Assembly: GCA_016125255.1 (NCBI GenBank)
Contig: WGMD01000029.1
Coordinates: 124,001-188,000, forward strand
Source of the DNA: Planctomycetota bacterium
GTDB lineage: Bacteria > Planctomycetota > Phycisphaerae > Phycisphaerales > Zrk34
Direction: 5' to 3'
DNA length: 64,000 nt
Position numbers and translations under genes: made by a program. Every line of letters starts with the position of its first letter. Positions within the stretch are counted from its first letter, which is position 1. A model generated the notes under the pieces. The model worked only from the letters and a program-made list of their open reading frames with translations. It was not told where the DNA came from and searched no databases. Below, in pieces: positions 26,939 through 35,621 of the stretch.

Positions 26939-27769
26939 ATGCTCCACGCCGTCTACCACCGATTCGCCGCCGCCGGATACCGCGGCCTCGTCCGCGACGA
27001 CTGGCGCGCCGCCCTGTCCGAGGCCGACCCCTGGCTCCGCTGGCTCGACGGACCGCACGAAACCGTCTGGCAGCGCCAAGCGTCGCGCACCGTCCGCGTC
27101 CCGCCCGCCGCCGATCACCCCGCGCTCTTCGTCAAGCACATCGCTCCCCCCGACCGCGCTCGCCTCTTGCGCCGCTCCCCCGTACAAAACACACTCGCCG
27201 TGACTCGCCGCCTGCTCGCCGCCGGCTTCGAAGCCCCGCACGTCGTCCTCGCCGCCGACCTCACCGCACGCGGCCGCACCGAGCATCTGCTCATCACCGA
27301 AGCCGTCGACGGCCAAAGCGTCGAATCACGCCTCCTCCAATCGCCGAACATCGAAGCGACCCGCCGCCTGCTCATCGACATCGGCCGTGAAGTCGCCCGC
27401 CTCCACCGCGCCCGATTCCTCCACGGCGACCTCCTGCCCGGCAACCTCATCCGCCGCCCCGACGGCGTCTTCGTCTTCCTCGACAACGACCGCACGCGCC
27501 GCCTGCCCGTCCTCCCCTTCTGGCTCCGCCGCCGCAATCTCTCGCAGATGATGTTCCGCTGTCTGTCGATCCTGCCATGGGCCGAGGCCGAGGCATTCTT
27601 CGCCGGGTACTTCGAGGCGATGAACCTCCCCCGCCCCCGCCGCCGATACGAACAGCAATGGGTCCTCCGCTTCATCCGCCCCCGCATCGCCCGCCTCTAC
27701 CACGATCATGGCCACACCCGCCGCGCCATCCTCCAAAGACGCGACCAGCAGCGCCGCCCCGACCCTTGA
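26939..27769 (+). CDS. Kdo/WaaP-like lipopolysaccharide kinase family protein
   Basis: 276 residues with a small protein-kinase-like fold. The Lys is in ALFVKHIAPP (about 65), the catalytic loop is FLHGDLLPGNLI (about 160), and the metal-binding Asp is in VFLDNDRTRR (about 178). The C-terminus is Arg-rich. Family members phosphorylate heptose or Kdo of lipid A core sugars. Position next to glycosyltransferases supports a role in surface glycans. A second, distinct member lies at 39474-40313, on the far side of the CDP-sugar operon. Confidence 0.83.
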   Translation: MLHAVYHRFAAAGYRGLVRDDWRAALSEADPWLRWLDGPHETVWQRQASRTVRVPPAADHPALFVKHIAPPDRARLLRRSPVQNTLAVTRRLLAAGFEAPHVVLAADLTARGRTEHLLITEAVDGQSVESRLLQSPNIEATRRLLIDIGREVARLHRARFLHGDLLPGNLIRRPDGVFVFLDNDRTRRLPVLPFWLRRRNLSQMMFRCLSILPWAEAEAFFAGYFEAMNLPRPRRRYEQQWVLRFIRPRIARLYHDHGHTRRAILQRRDQQRRPDP

Positions 27770-28045
27770 CCCACCCTCCTCGCCGCCGGCCCATCCGAAA
27801 GACATGCACGTCAATTGATCCGCACTACATCACATAACGTAGTTGGCGATCATGGGGCCGGCTAATTGCCATTTTTGGGACTACGAATTCCCGACCCCTT
27901 TTTCTTCCCTGGGCAAAACCGACATCAAATCCGCCTATGACCGCGCGATCCAATCCATCCTCAACCTGCATCAGGAGGCCATCCCGTGAACACCCCGCAA
28001 AGCCCGATACAATGTGACAGACCCAGTCTCACGCGGAGCACCGAC

Positions 28046-28276
28046 ATGGAATTCGACCGCATCACATCGGACCCGAAGATCGTCAACGGCCAACCCTGCG
28101 TCAAAGGGACGCGTCTAACCGTACGGCGCGTGCTTGAAGCTCTCGCTCTATATCCTGATCGTGACGAGTTGCGGCGGCAATATCCGCAACTCGAAGACGA
28201 GGACATTCGACAGGTGCTCGCTTATGCATCTGATGCCATCGAAGATCGCCTGATCCTCATGAGGCCCGCGTCATGA
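28046..28276 (+). CDS. DUF433 antitoxin-like protein
   Basis: 76 residues. A complete DUF433 domain: FDRITSDPKIVNGQPCVKGT, then helix-turn-helix-like RLTVRRVLEALALYPDRDEL and YPQLEDEDIRQVLAYASDAI. DUF433 proteins are the usual antitoxin partner of DUF5615 PIN-like toxins. The ATG at 28046 has a GGAG ribosome site; the longer frame from 27986 adds unrelated residues. Its stop overlaps the next gene's start (ATGA), as in most such pairs. Confidence 0.9.
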   Translation: MEFDRITSDPKIVNGQPCVKGTRLTVRRVLEALALYPDRDELRRQYPQLEDEDIRQVLAYASDAIEDRLILMRPAS

Positions 28277-28640
28277 ATCTGTTGCTGGATGAGGGGCTGG
28301 CGATGGCCTCTGCGGAATTGCTTCGGGAGTTCGGCCATGACGCTGTTCATGTGTTCCATGTGGGCCTCGGTGGCGCATCGGACGATCAAATCATGGCCGA
28401 AGCCCTGCGCCGTTCCGCTGTCATCGCCACACGCGATACCGACTTCCACCAGATGCTCGCCATATCCGGTGCGGCTCGCCCCTCCGTCATCCTGCTGCGC
28501 ATTGAAGGACTTAACTACGTCCGTCCGCTGAATACATCCGGCGGGCGATTGATCTGACGGCGGATGAACTTGAGCAAGGTGCGGCCGTCTCCATCAACGA
28601 GCGCGGCGTCCGAGTTCGCTCTCTGCCGCTCAAACCCTAG
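28273..28640 (+). pseudogene. DUF5615 PIN-like toxin, frameshifted near the C-terminus
   Basis: The intact first part (NLLLDEGLAMASAELLREFG, DDQIMAEALRRSAVIATRDTDFHQML, ARPSVILLRIEGL) is a typical DUF5615 PIN-like nuclease with the family Asp residues. After about 28511 the frame departs from the family and stops at 28557. Reading on one frame lower (codons at 28515 onward) restores a family-like tail, ending TADELEQGAAVSINERGVR and VRSLPLKP before a stop at 28640. One base is missing, relative to an intact gene, between about 28512 and 28530. The truncated 94-residue product may be inactive, or the shift may be a sequencing error. Confidence 0.8.
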
Positions 28641-28894
28641 CCGACCGCTCTTAGACAAGTGAATCGTTCCCCCGCCCCTCGGGGCTTCGTGGTAGAATTT
28701 CGGCCACCTCGCGGGGATATTTCGTGGTCGCTTTCACCGCATCCCGCTGGCCTACTTCGACGGTCGAAACAACTTCGACCGACTCCCATCTCACGCGGGA
28801 GGATAAAAGGTGTCAGGAATGCCCTGTAGAAAACCTCCGATGTTCGGCGCATGTTCGGTTGCGCGACGGGGGGCGTGGGTGTAGATGATGAAGG

Positions 28895-29303
28895 ATGAGC
28901 ATCACATCCAAGTCGCCACGGAGGGTGACGGCGATGGCCGTGGGCATGCGGGTGCTGCCGCGTTACGGGCATCGGTTCTCGCGTCACGACTTCACGCTGC
29001 CGCAGTTGTTCGCCATCCTCCAACCACGAGCTTCTTCGCGAATACCTGAACATCACCTCGCTGATCCCCGCCGCCATCGGTCGCCCGACTTTGAAGCTTC
29101 CCGCCGGCAAGTGGCGCTGGCTGATGGCCACCGACTTCGACGACGAAACCTACGGCCAGCGCTGGCAGGTCGAGACCGTGATGTTCATGCTCAAGCGTCA
29201 TCTGGGCGCCGCCCTCACCGCCCGGAAGTATCAAACCCGCCGCCGCGAAATGAACCTCCGCGCGATCACCCACAACCTCATGATCCTCTTGCCAGCGATG
29301 TAG
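28895..29303 (+). pseudogene. internally deleted DDE transposase remnant (IS4/IS5-like)
   Basis: The 5' part encodes a transposase N-terminus (LPRYGHRFSRHDFTLPQLFA), in the frame starting at 28895. From about 29018 homology jumps to another frame that encodes the C-terminus (HELLREYLNITSLIPAAIGR, YGQRWQVETVMFMLKRHLGA, REMNLRAITHNLMILLPAM, stop 29303). The central part with most of the DDE core is missing, so this is a dead fragment. The DDE glutamate region (QVETV) survives. No terminal inverted repeats could be matched by eye. Confidence 0.8.
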
Positions 29304-29329
29304 GGTGGGTCAAGCGCAGCGGACCCACC
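29304..29329. repeat. REP-like hairpin after the transposase remnant
   Basis: Perfect 8 bp stem GGTGGGTC / GACCCACC (29304-29311 and 29322-29329) with loop AAGCGCAGCG. This motif is a widespread intergenic palindrome in GC-rich genomes. It directly follows the stop codon of the transposase fragment. Confidence 0.6.
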
Positions 29330-29815
29330 ACGCTTTGCTTGCTCGGGTTCAATGGTTGAATGGCGGCCGGCATGCTGGGGTTCTTGCATCGTTCGACCTC
29401 CAACTTCATCTCGATACCGCTCGTGCCCCGGGTTCGCTGCCATGCACGACGGCCCGCGATGGATCACGAGACGACGTCATTGTCTCCAACGACGGTCCTC
29501 GGACACCGAATCATTCTACGTCTCGCGTGGCAGGTCCGCTGCTCTTGACTCAACGGTGCGTGGCAGATGAGGCAGTTGAATCGGGTCGTGGGCGGTTTCG
29601 TCGTAAGCTGCAAGCGGTTGGGGAGGCGGGCGGGAGGTTGTTCGGAGGTTTCAAATGATTTGCAGGGCCCGTGATACGCGTGCCCGGCCGGGGGCTTGTT
29701 CGGATTTGGCGTTTGGGGATTTGCGATTCCGTGCGGTTTGCCCCTGGTGCTCCCGGTCCATATCATGGCCCTCCACAGGGCGATCGGAACCGGAAAAGCG
29801 GATCAGGTGTCATCG
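29330..29815. other. 486 bp without a supported gene, upstream of the CDP-sugar operon
   Basis: Short open frames on both strands show no domain, signal peptide or ribosome site. Composition is close to the neighbourhood. The region must hold the promoter of the operon at 29816, but no convincing -35/-10 pair was found. It may include decayed mobile DNA, given the transposase remnant next to it. Confidence 0.4.
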
Positions 29816-30589
29816 ATGAAGGTAGTGATACTGGCGGGCGGACTGGGCACGCGACTGGCCGAGCAAACGGAAGTCCGCCCCAAGCCCATGGTCGAAATCG
29901 GGGGCCGGCCCATCCTCTGGCACATCATCAAGCACTACGACCACTACCAGTTCAACGACTTCTACATCGCCCTGGGCTACAAGGGCGACGTCATCAAGCG
30001 TTACTTCATCGACTACATCAATCTGGGCGGGTCGATGACGGTGCACATGACCAATGGGCGCGTCGATCTGCACGATCGGCCGCGCGAGGATTGGAGCGTG
30101 CATCTCATCGACACGGGACAGAACGTCAACACGGGCGGGCGGCTCAAGGCGCTTCAGCCGCATCTGGGCAATGAGACGTTCATGCTGACGTACGGGGACG
30201 GGGTGGGCGATGTCGATCTGGACGCCCTGCTTGCGTTCCATCGCGCCCACGGCAAACTCGCCACGGTCACGGCCGTCCGTCCCCCCGCCCGGTTCGGCGG
30301 GATCAGCTTCGAGGGCGACATGGTCAAGGTCTTCGCCGAGAAGCCGCAGATCGGCGAGGGCTGGATCAACGGGGGGTTCATGGTCTTCGAGCCGGGCATC
30401 TTCGAGTACCTGGAAGGTCCGACCGCCAGCTTGGAAGCGCATATGCTCGAACGCCTGGCTCAGCGCGGCCAGCTTGCGGCGTATCGGCATGACCGCTTCT
30501 GGCAGTGCATGGATACGATGCGCGATCTGCGCGTGCTCGAGGACCTCTGGGAGCGCGACAAGGCGCCGTGGAAGCTCTGGCATGACTGA
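29816..30589 (+). CDS. rfbF: glucose-1-phosphate cytidylyltransferase
   Basis: 257 residues. It makes CDP-glucose from CTP and glucose 1-phosphate, the entry step to CDP-deoxysugars. Nucleotidyltransferase signature [16 protein letters not shown] (residues 2-17), then [20 protein letters not shown], the CDP-glucose-specific [14 protein letters not shown] (about 55), the metal Asp in [10 protein letters not shown] (about 125) and the C-terminal [15 protein letters not shown]. The start was set at the ATG opening the signature. It overlaps rfbG by 8 bp and is the first gene of a nine-gene run. Confidence 0.95.
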   Translation: MKVVILAGGLGTRLAEQTEVRPKPMVEIGGRPILWHIIKHYDHYQFNDFYIALGYKGDVIKRYFIDYINLGGSMTVHMTNGRVDLHDRPREDWSVHLIDTGQNVNTGGRLKALQPHLGNETFMLTYGDGVGDVDLDALLAFHRAHGKLATVTAVRPPARFGGISFEGDMVKVFAEKPQIGEGWINGGFMVFEPGIFEYLEGPTASLEAHMLERLAQRGQLAAYRHDRFWQCMDTMRDLRVLEDLWERDKAPWKLWHD

Positions 30590-31571
30590 TTTCCAACCCT
30601 ACTGGCGCGACCGCCCCGTCTTCGTCACCGGCGCGACCGGGCTCGTGGGCGCGTGGACCGTCAAGGCGCTTTACGACATGGGCGCGCAGATCATCTGCCT
30701 CGTCCGCGATCACGTCCCGCAGTGCGAACTGGTCCGCACCGGACTCATCAACCGCGTCGTCACCGTCACCGGCGACATCAATGATCAGGCGCTTTTGGAA
30801 CGCGTGCTGGGCGAGTACGAGATTCATACGGTGATTCATCTGGCGGCGCAGACGATCGTCGGCGTCGCCAATCGCAATCCCGTCTCGACGTTCGAGTCGA
30901 ACATCGCCGGGACGTGGTCGCTGCTGGAGGCGGCGCGGCGGACGCCGACGATCAAGTCGATCGTCCTCGCTTCGTCGGACAAGGCCTACGGCGATCAGGA
31001 AGAGCAGCCGTACAATGAAGACATGCCTTTGCAAGGGCGTCATCCTTATGACGTCTCCAAAAGCTGCGCCGATCTGATCGGACAGGCGTATGCCAAAACA
31101 TACCATTTGCCCGTCGCCATCACGCGCTGCGGGAATTTCTACGGCGGGGGCGACCTGAACTGGAACCGCGTCGTCCCCGGGACGATCCGCTCGATCCTCC
31201 GCGGGCAGCGCCCGGTCATCCGCTCCGACGGCCAGTTCGTCCGTGACTATTTCTACGTCGAAGACGGCGCGCTGGCGTATCTTCTGCTGGCCCGCCGGCT
31301 GGCGGAACAGCCGGAACTGCGCGGCCGGGCGTACAACTTCTCCAACGGGCTGAAGCTGAGCGTCATCGACATCGTCGAGCGCATTCTCAAGGGGATGGAC
31401 TCGAAGCTGGAGCCGGAGATTCTCAACGAGGCGGCGAACGAAATCCGCGTGCAGTGCCTTGATGCGCGTCGCGCGTCGAAGGATTTGAACTGGAAGCCGG
31501 CGTACGACCTCGATGAAGGACTGCGGCGGACGATCGGCTGGTACCGGGCGTTTTTCGAGGGCGGCCCATGA
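30582..31571 (+). CDS. rfbG: CDP-glucose 4,6-dehydratase
   Basis: 329 residues, extended SDR. It converts CDP-glucose to CDP-4-keto-6-deoxyglucose. NAD motif [16 protein letters not shown] (residue 15 onward), catalytic SSDKAYGDQ (about 125) with the dehydratase acidic residue, [10 protein letters not shown] giving the Tyr/Lys pair (about 150), and [10 protein letters not shown] (about 215). It starts inside the end of rfbF and its stop overlaps the methyltransferase start by 4 bp, so translation is coupled. The product is the likely substrate for the following enzymes. Confidence 0.95.
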   Translation: MTDFQPYWRDRPVFVTGATGLVGAWTVKALYDMGAQIICLVRDHVPQCELVRTGLINRVVTVTGDINDQALLERVLGEYEIHTVIHLAAQTIVGVANRNPVSTFESNIAGTWSLLEAARRTPTIKSIVLASSDKAYGDQEEQPYNEDMPLQGRHPYDVSKSCADLIGQAYAKTYHLPVAITRCGNFYGGGDLNWNRVVPGTIRSILRGQRPVIRSDGQFVRDYFYVEDGALAYLLLARRLAEQPELRGRAYNFSNGLKLSVIDIVERILKGMDSKLEPEILNEAANEIRVQCLDARRASKDLNWKPAYDLDEGLRRTIGWYRAFFEGGP

Positions 31572-32806
31572 GTGCGCTTGATCGCTACGCCTGTCGAAGC
31601 TGCGGCGGGAGAAATTGCCGCATGGTGCTCGAGATGGGCAGGACGCCGCTGGCCAATGCGCTGTTGACGGTCGAGCAGTTGGGCGAGCCGGAGGCGACGT
31701 ATCCGCTTGATACCGTATTCTGCCCCGACTGCACGCTGGTGCAGATCACCGAGACGGTGCCGCCGGAGGTCTTGTTCAGCGAATACCTGTATTTCTCGTC
31801 GTTTTCCGACACGATGCTGCGCCATGCTCAGACGATCGCTGATCGACTGGTCGACGAACGCCATCTGGGCGCGAACAGTCTCGTCGCGGAAGTCGCATCG
31901 AACGATGGATATCTCCTTCAGTACTACCAAAAGCGCGGCGTGCCGGTGCTGGGCATTGAGCCGGCGAAGAACATCGCCGCGGCGGCGGAGAAAGAGCGCG
32001 GCATTGCGACAGTCTGCGACTTTTTCGGCAAGGCGGTCGCCCGGCGGCTCGCCGATGAAGGCAAGCGGGCGGACGTGATTCACGCCAACAACGTGCTCGC
32101 TCACGTCGCCGACCTCAACGGCGTCGTCGCCGGTTTCGCCGCCATGCTCAAACCCGACGGCATCGCGGTGATCGAAGCGCCGTATGTCCGCGACATGATC
32201 GACCATGTCGAGTTCGACACGATCTATCACGAACACCTGTGCTACTTCTCGCTGAGCGCGCTGGATCGGCTGTTTGCGCGGCACGGGCTGCGCATCACGC
32301 ATGTGGAGCGCCTGCCGATTCACGGCGGATCGCTGCGCATCTACGCCCAACACGCCGCGAGGCACGAAGCTGACGCTTCCGTGACGCAGTTGCTGGCCGA
32401 GGAAGCGAAGCTGGGCATGACGCGGTTTGATTATTACAGCCGCTTCGCCGACCGCGTGCGGTCGCTGCGCGAGGAGCTTCGCAAGGTGCTGCTCGATTTC
32501 AAGAAGCAGAGCAAGCATCTGGCGGTGTACGGCGCGTCGGCCAAGGGCAGCACGCTGCTCAACTATTTCGATCTGGGCGCGGATGTGCTGGATTTCGTGG
32601 CGGATCGCTCGACGGTCAAGCAGGGCCGGTACACGCCCGGGACGCATCTGCCGATTCTCTCGCCGCAGGCGCTGCTGGATCGTCAGCCGGATGCGGTGCT
32701 GCTGCTGACATGGAACTTCAAGGACGAGATTCTCGCCCAGCAGGCCGAGTACCGCAGCCGGGGCGGGAAGTTCATCGTTCCGATCCCGCACGTGCATATC
32801 GTCTGA
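31568..32806 (+). CDS. sugar-nucleotide C-methyltransferase (SAM-dependent, zinc-binding)
   Basis: 412 residues with the three-part build of NovU/TylC3-like C-methyltransferases: an N-terminal zinc-finger part with four Cys ([16 protein letters not shown]), a central SAM domain ([19 protein letters not shown], about residue 105) and a C-terminal Rossmann-like domain ([16 protein letters not shown], about 320). [11 protein letters not shown] is a family motif. These enzymes methylate a carbon next to the keto group of 4-keto-6-deoxysugars, which fits rfbF and rfbG before it. It gives a branched-chain sugar if active on the CDP-sugar. Confidence 0.9.
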   Translation: MSALDRYACRSCGGRNCRMVLEMGRTPLANALLTVEQLGEPEATYPLDTVFCPDCTLVQITETVPPEVLFSEYLYFSSFSDTMLRHAQTIADRLVDERHLGANSLVAEVASNDGYLLQYYQKRGVPVLGIEPAKNIAAAAEKERGIATVCDFFGKAVARRLADEGKRADVIHANNVLAHVADLNGVVAGFAAMLKPDGIAVIEAPYVRDMIDHVEFDTIYHEHLCYFSLSALDRLFARHGLRITHVERLPIHGGSLRIYAQHAARHEADASVTQLLAEEAKLGMTRFDYYSRFADRVRSLREELRKVLLDFKKQSKHLAVYGASAKGSTLLNYFDLGADVLDFVADRSTVKQGRYTPGTHLPILSPQALLDRQPDAVLLLTWNFKDEILAQQAEYRSRGGKFIVPIPHVHIV

Positions 32807-32813
32807 TACCGCC

Positions 32814-33356
32814 ATGCGATTGAACCCCACGCCACTCTCGGGCCTCTTCGTCGTCGAGATCGAACCGATCGCCGACGCCCGCGGCTTCTTCGCCCGCACC
32901 TGGTGCGGCCAGACGTTCGCATCGCAAGGATTGCCGGCATCGCTCGCCCAGTGCAGCGTGTCCGTCAATCCGAAGCGCGCGACGCTGCGCGGCCTGCACT
33001 GGCAGGCGGCCCCGCACGGTGAAACGAAAATCGTCCGCGTCACCAGCGGCGCGATCTTCGACGTCGCGGTCGATCTGCGCATCGATTCGCCGACGTTTCG
33101 CCTATGGTTCGGCGTCGAGTTGACATCAAGCAATCGCAAGTCGCTGTGCATCGGACCCGGGTTCGCGCATGGGTTCATCACGCTCGCGCCCGACACGGAA
33201 GTGCTCTACATGATGGACAAACCGCAGCACGCCGGTTCAGCCCGCGGAGCGCGATACAACGATGCGGCGTTCAAGATCGACTGGCCGCTCGCACCGGAGT
33301 GTCTCAGCGAGCGGGATGCGAATTACCCGGATTTCGAGGTGAGTCATGGCCTCTGA
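32814..33356 (+). CDS. RmlC-like 4-keto-6-deoxysugar 3,5-epimerase
   Basis: 180 residues forming a cupin, the usual RmlC length. The catalytic His is in TLRGLHWQAAPHGETK (about residue 62), with ARGFFARTWCGQTF near the N-terminus and CIGPGFAHGFITLAP (about 115) and VLYMMDKPQ later. It epimerises the keto sugar at C5 or at C3 and C5. It starts 7 bp after the C-methyltransferase. No dTDP-glucose genes are present, so the substrate is probably a CDP-sugar rather than dTDP; this is inference. Confidence 0.88.
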   Translation: MRLNPTPLSGLFVVEIEPIADARGFFARTWCGQTFASQGLPASLAQCSVSVNPKRATLRGLHWQAAPHGETKIVRVTSGAIFDVAVDLRIDSPTFRLWFGVELTSSNRKSLCIGPGFAHGFITLAPDTEVLYMMDKPQHAGSARGARYNDAAFKIDWPLAPECLSERDANYPDFEVSHGL

Positions 33357-34380
33357 CAAGCCGCGCATTCTGGTCGCCGGCGTCGGCGGGGCCTCGCTCG
33401 GCACCGAGGTCATCAAATGTCTGCGTCTGGCCGGCCGGTACGACATCGTGGGTTGCGACATTTCGCCGCTGGCGTTCGGGCTTTTTGAGCCGGGCGTCGA
33501 AGCGGCGCTCGTGCGGCGCGAGCATTACATCGAGGATGTGCTCGCACTGTGCAAACAACATCGCATCCGCGCGATCGTGCCCGGCGGCGAGCAGCCCATG
33601 TCGCTGCTCAGCGAAGCGTCCGATGCGTTCGGCGCGATCGGCGTGCCCATCGCCGTCAACGACCCGCGCGTCGTCGCTGTCTGCTCCGACAAGAGCCGCT
33701 GCTTTGATGAGCTGGCGCGGCTGAACATCGCCATGCCGCGCACGGTTTCGTTCGATGACGCCGCCGACCTGTCGAAATTGGCGGATGTGCCCATGCCCTG
33801 CGTCGTCAAGCCCGCGACCGGGTCCGGGGGAAGCCGCTTCGTCTTCCTCGCCGCCGACCGCGCCGAGGCGGAGCTTTATCTTCAGTACATCATCCGTCAC
33901 GCCGGCCGGGCCCTCGCGCAGGAGTACATTCCGCTTGACGAAGGCGAGTTCACGATCGGCGTGCTGAGTCTGCCGAGTGGACAAGTGGTGAGCGTGGTGA
34001 GCATGAAGCGACTGTTCCACACCAAGCTCTCCGTCAGCGTCGCCACCGATTTCGGCCTCATCTCCAGCGGATATTCGCAAGGACTCATCGATCATTTTCC
34101 GCAGCTTGAGGCGGATGCGCGCCGCCTTGCCGAGTCGCTGGGCTCGACGGGGCCGATGAATATTCAAGCCCGCGTGCGCGGCGGGCGATTGATCGCTTTT
34201 GAAATCAATCCTCGTTTCTCCGCTTCGACGTATCTTCGGGCGTGCGCGGGCGTGAACGAAATCGACCTGTATTTGCGGCATATTCTCGATGGCGCATCGC
34301 CGACCCCCCCGGCGATCACACCCGGTTATTATCTCCGCAGTCTGACCGAAACATTCACCGCCGACGGGCACGCCCCATGA
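33346..34380 (+). CDS. ATP-grasp carboxylate-amine ligase-like protein
   Basis: 344 residues. An N-terminal Rossmann-like region (PRILVAGVGGASLGTEVIKC) precedes an ATP-grasp domain with PCVVKPATGSGGSRFVFL (about 147), QEYIPLDEGEFTIGVL (about 190) and the metal site FEINPRFSASTYLRA (about 288). It resembles PylC/CarB-like ligases that join a carboxylate to an amine through an acyl phosphate. In this operon it could attach an amino acid or carboxylate to an amino-sugar, or make a building block for one. It overlaps genes on both sides by 11 and 4 bp. Confidence 0.85.
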   Translation: MASDKPRILVAGVGGASLGTEVIKCLRLAGRYDIVGCDISPLAFGLFEPGVEAALVRREHYIEDVLALCKQHRIRAIVPGGEQPMSLLSEASDAFGAIGVPIAVNDPRVVAVCSDKSRCFDELARLNIAMPRTVSFDDAADLSKLADVPMPCVVKPATGSGGSRFVFLAADRAEAELYLQYIIRHAGRALAQEYIPLDEGEFTIGVLSLPSGQVVSVVSMKRLFHTKLSVSVATDFGLISSGYSQGLIDHFPQLEADARRLAESLGSTGPMNIQARVRGGRLIAFEINPRFSASTYLRACAGVNEIDLYLRHILDGASPTPPAITPGYYLRSLTETFTADGHAP

Positions 34381-35621
34381 CGCGCTGGATCACCGACCAA
34401 CTCGGCACCGCGCCCTACGAGCAGGTTGACTCGCTGAGCGATTGCCACATTCTGGATGTGCGCGACCTGGTGGATCGCGGGGGCAACACGGCGGGCGCGG
34501 TTGCCGACCTACTTCATCAGGGCGCCGCGGCGATGAAGTCGGGGCGGAAGGTGGTTGTCTGCTGCGACCGGGGCATGTCGCGCTCCAATGCGATTGCGGC
34601 GGGCGTATTGGCGATGACCGGCAGCGATACGTTCAGTGCGGCCGTCGAGCGTGTGTTGACCGCCACCGGTGAAACGCAGATCAAACCGCAGATGATCGAA
34701 ATCGTCGGGCGCGCCGGAGGATTATTGCCGATCCGCCGACGCACGTCGCCGACGAATGTCATCGTTACCGGCCCGGCGCTGCATCCGGATGATGCGCTCA
34801 TGCCGGCGCTCACGGCCGCGTCGCTCGATACGACGATGATCGAAGGGGCCGCGCTGTCGAATGCGGCGCTGCTCCATTTGCGCACCATCGAATGCGATGC
34901 GGGGACGGTGCTGCATCTGGCTTCGCCGGCGGTGCCGCATGTCAATGAGGCGGTGGGTCAGACGCTTTCGATGCTCAAAAACGTGCTGGACGTGTGCGTG
35001 CTCAATGATCTGTATCTGGTTTACCTGAGCAGCGCGGAAGTGTTCAGCGGGCTGGACCACGAGCGCGTTGATGAACGCGCACCGGTGCGTCCGCGTTCGA
35101 CGATCGGACAAACGCATGCGCTGGCCGAGCAGCTCATCGACATGCATCGCGCGGTGCATCAGCTTCGCGCGGCGGTGCTGCGGCCGGGCGTGGTGTACGG
35201 CGACCCGGCCCCCGGAAGCCCGCCGATGTTCTTGCGAACCTTCGTGCAGCGGGCGGCGGAGAACGAAGCGATCGTGACGCATGAATATCTCAACGGCGAG
35301 CCGGCGCTGGAGCTGCTGCACATCGATGACCTGCGTGCCGCGATGATTCATACGCTGCTGCGGCAGCCCGACGGGGTGATTCATCTGGGGACGGCGGAGG
35401 CGATGACCACGCGACAGATCGCCGAGTTCATCATCGGCGCGACCGGTTCGGCGAGCGAGCGGCGTACATTGAATCTCGATGACCGGGCCAGTAACATACG
35501 CCTTGGCTTTGACCGCGCGGAGCACGAGTTGGGCTGGACGGCCCAAATCGACCCCAGGGAGGGCCTGCGGCGGTACATCGCCCTGTGGAACGAAAGGAAC
35601 GGACGCCCCCATGTCGGATGA
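34377..35621 (+). CDS. fusion of a tyrosine-phosphatase-like domain and an SDR epimerase-like domain
   Basis: 414 residues. Residues 1-115 look like a dual-specificity phosphatase: strand, helix and the signature VVVCCDRGMSRSNAIA with CX5R (Cys at about 63). Residues about 125-405 have the fold of an extended SDR: YLVYLSSAEVFSGLDHE, AAVLRPGVVYGDPAPGSP and LELLHIDDLRAAMIHTL. The SDR active site is degenerate: the glycine motif is VIVTGPALHPDD rather than TGxxGxxG, and YxxxK is replaced by Ile and His in RSTIGQTHALAEQL. So the SDR half is probably not a normal oxidoreductase. The start follows the 4 bp overlap with the ATP-grasp gene; a frame from 34242 has no support. Confidence 0.75.
   Translation: MTRWITDQLGTAPYEQVDSLSDCHILDVRDLVDRGGNTAGAVADLLHQGAAAMKSGRKVVVCCDRGMSRSNAIAAGVLAMTGSDTFSAAVERVLTATGETQIKPQMIEIVGRAGGLLPIRRRTSPTNVIVTGPALHPDDALMPALTAASLDTTMIEGAALSNAALLHLRTIECDAGTVLHLASPAVPHVNEAVGQTLSMLKNVLDVCVLNDLYLVYLSSAEVFSGLDHERVDERAPVRPRSTIGQTHALAEQLIDMHRAVHQLRAAVLRPGVVYGDPAPGSPPMFLRTFVQRAAENEAIVTHEYLNGEPALELLHIDDLRAAMIHTLLRQPDGVIHLGTAEAMTTRQIAEFIIGATGSASERRTLNLDDRASNIRLGFDRAEHELGWTAQIDPREGLRRYIALWNERNGRPHVG

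Noticed and set aside
27840-27985. Short open stretch ending in KTDIKSAYDRAIQSI before a stop at 27989
   Set aside because: No start codon with ribosome site and no recognisable family; perhaps decayed DNA, too weak to call.
28800-28830. AAAAGGTGTCAGGAATGCC, similar to the end of known mobile repeats
   Set aside because: No matching second end was found near the transposase remnant, so a terminal repeat cannot be claimed.
31253-33196. 647-residue minus-strand open frame
   Set aside because: Covers rfbG, the C-methyltransferase and the epimerase on the other strand; low-quality composition.
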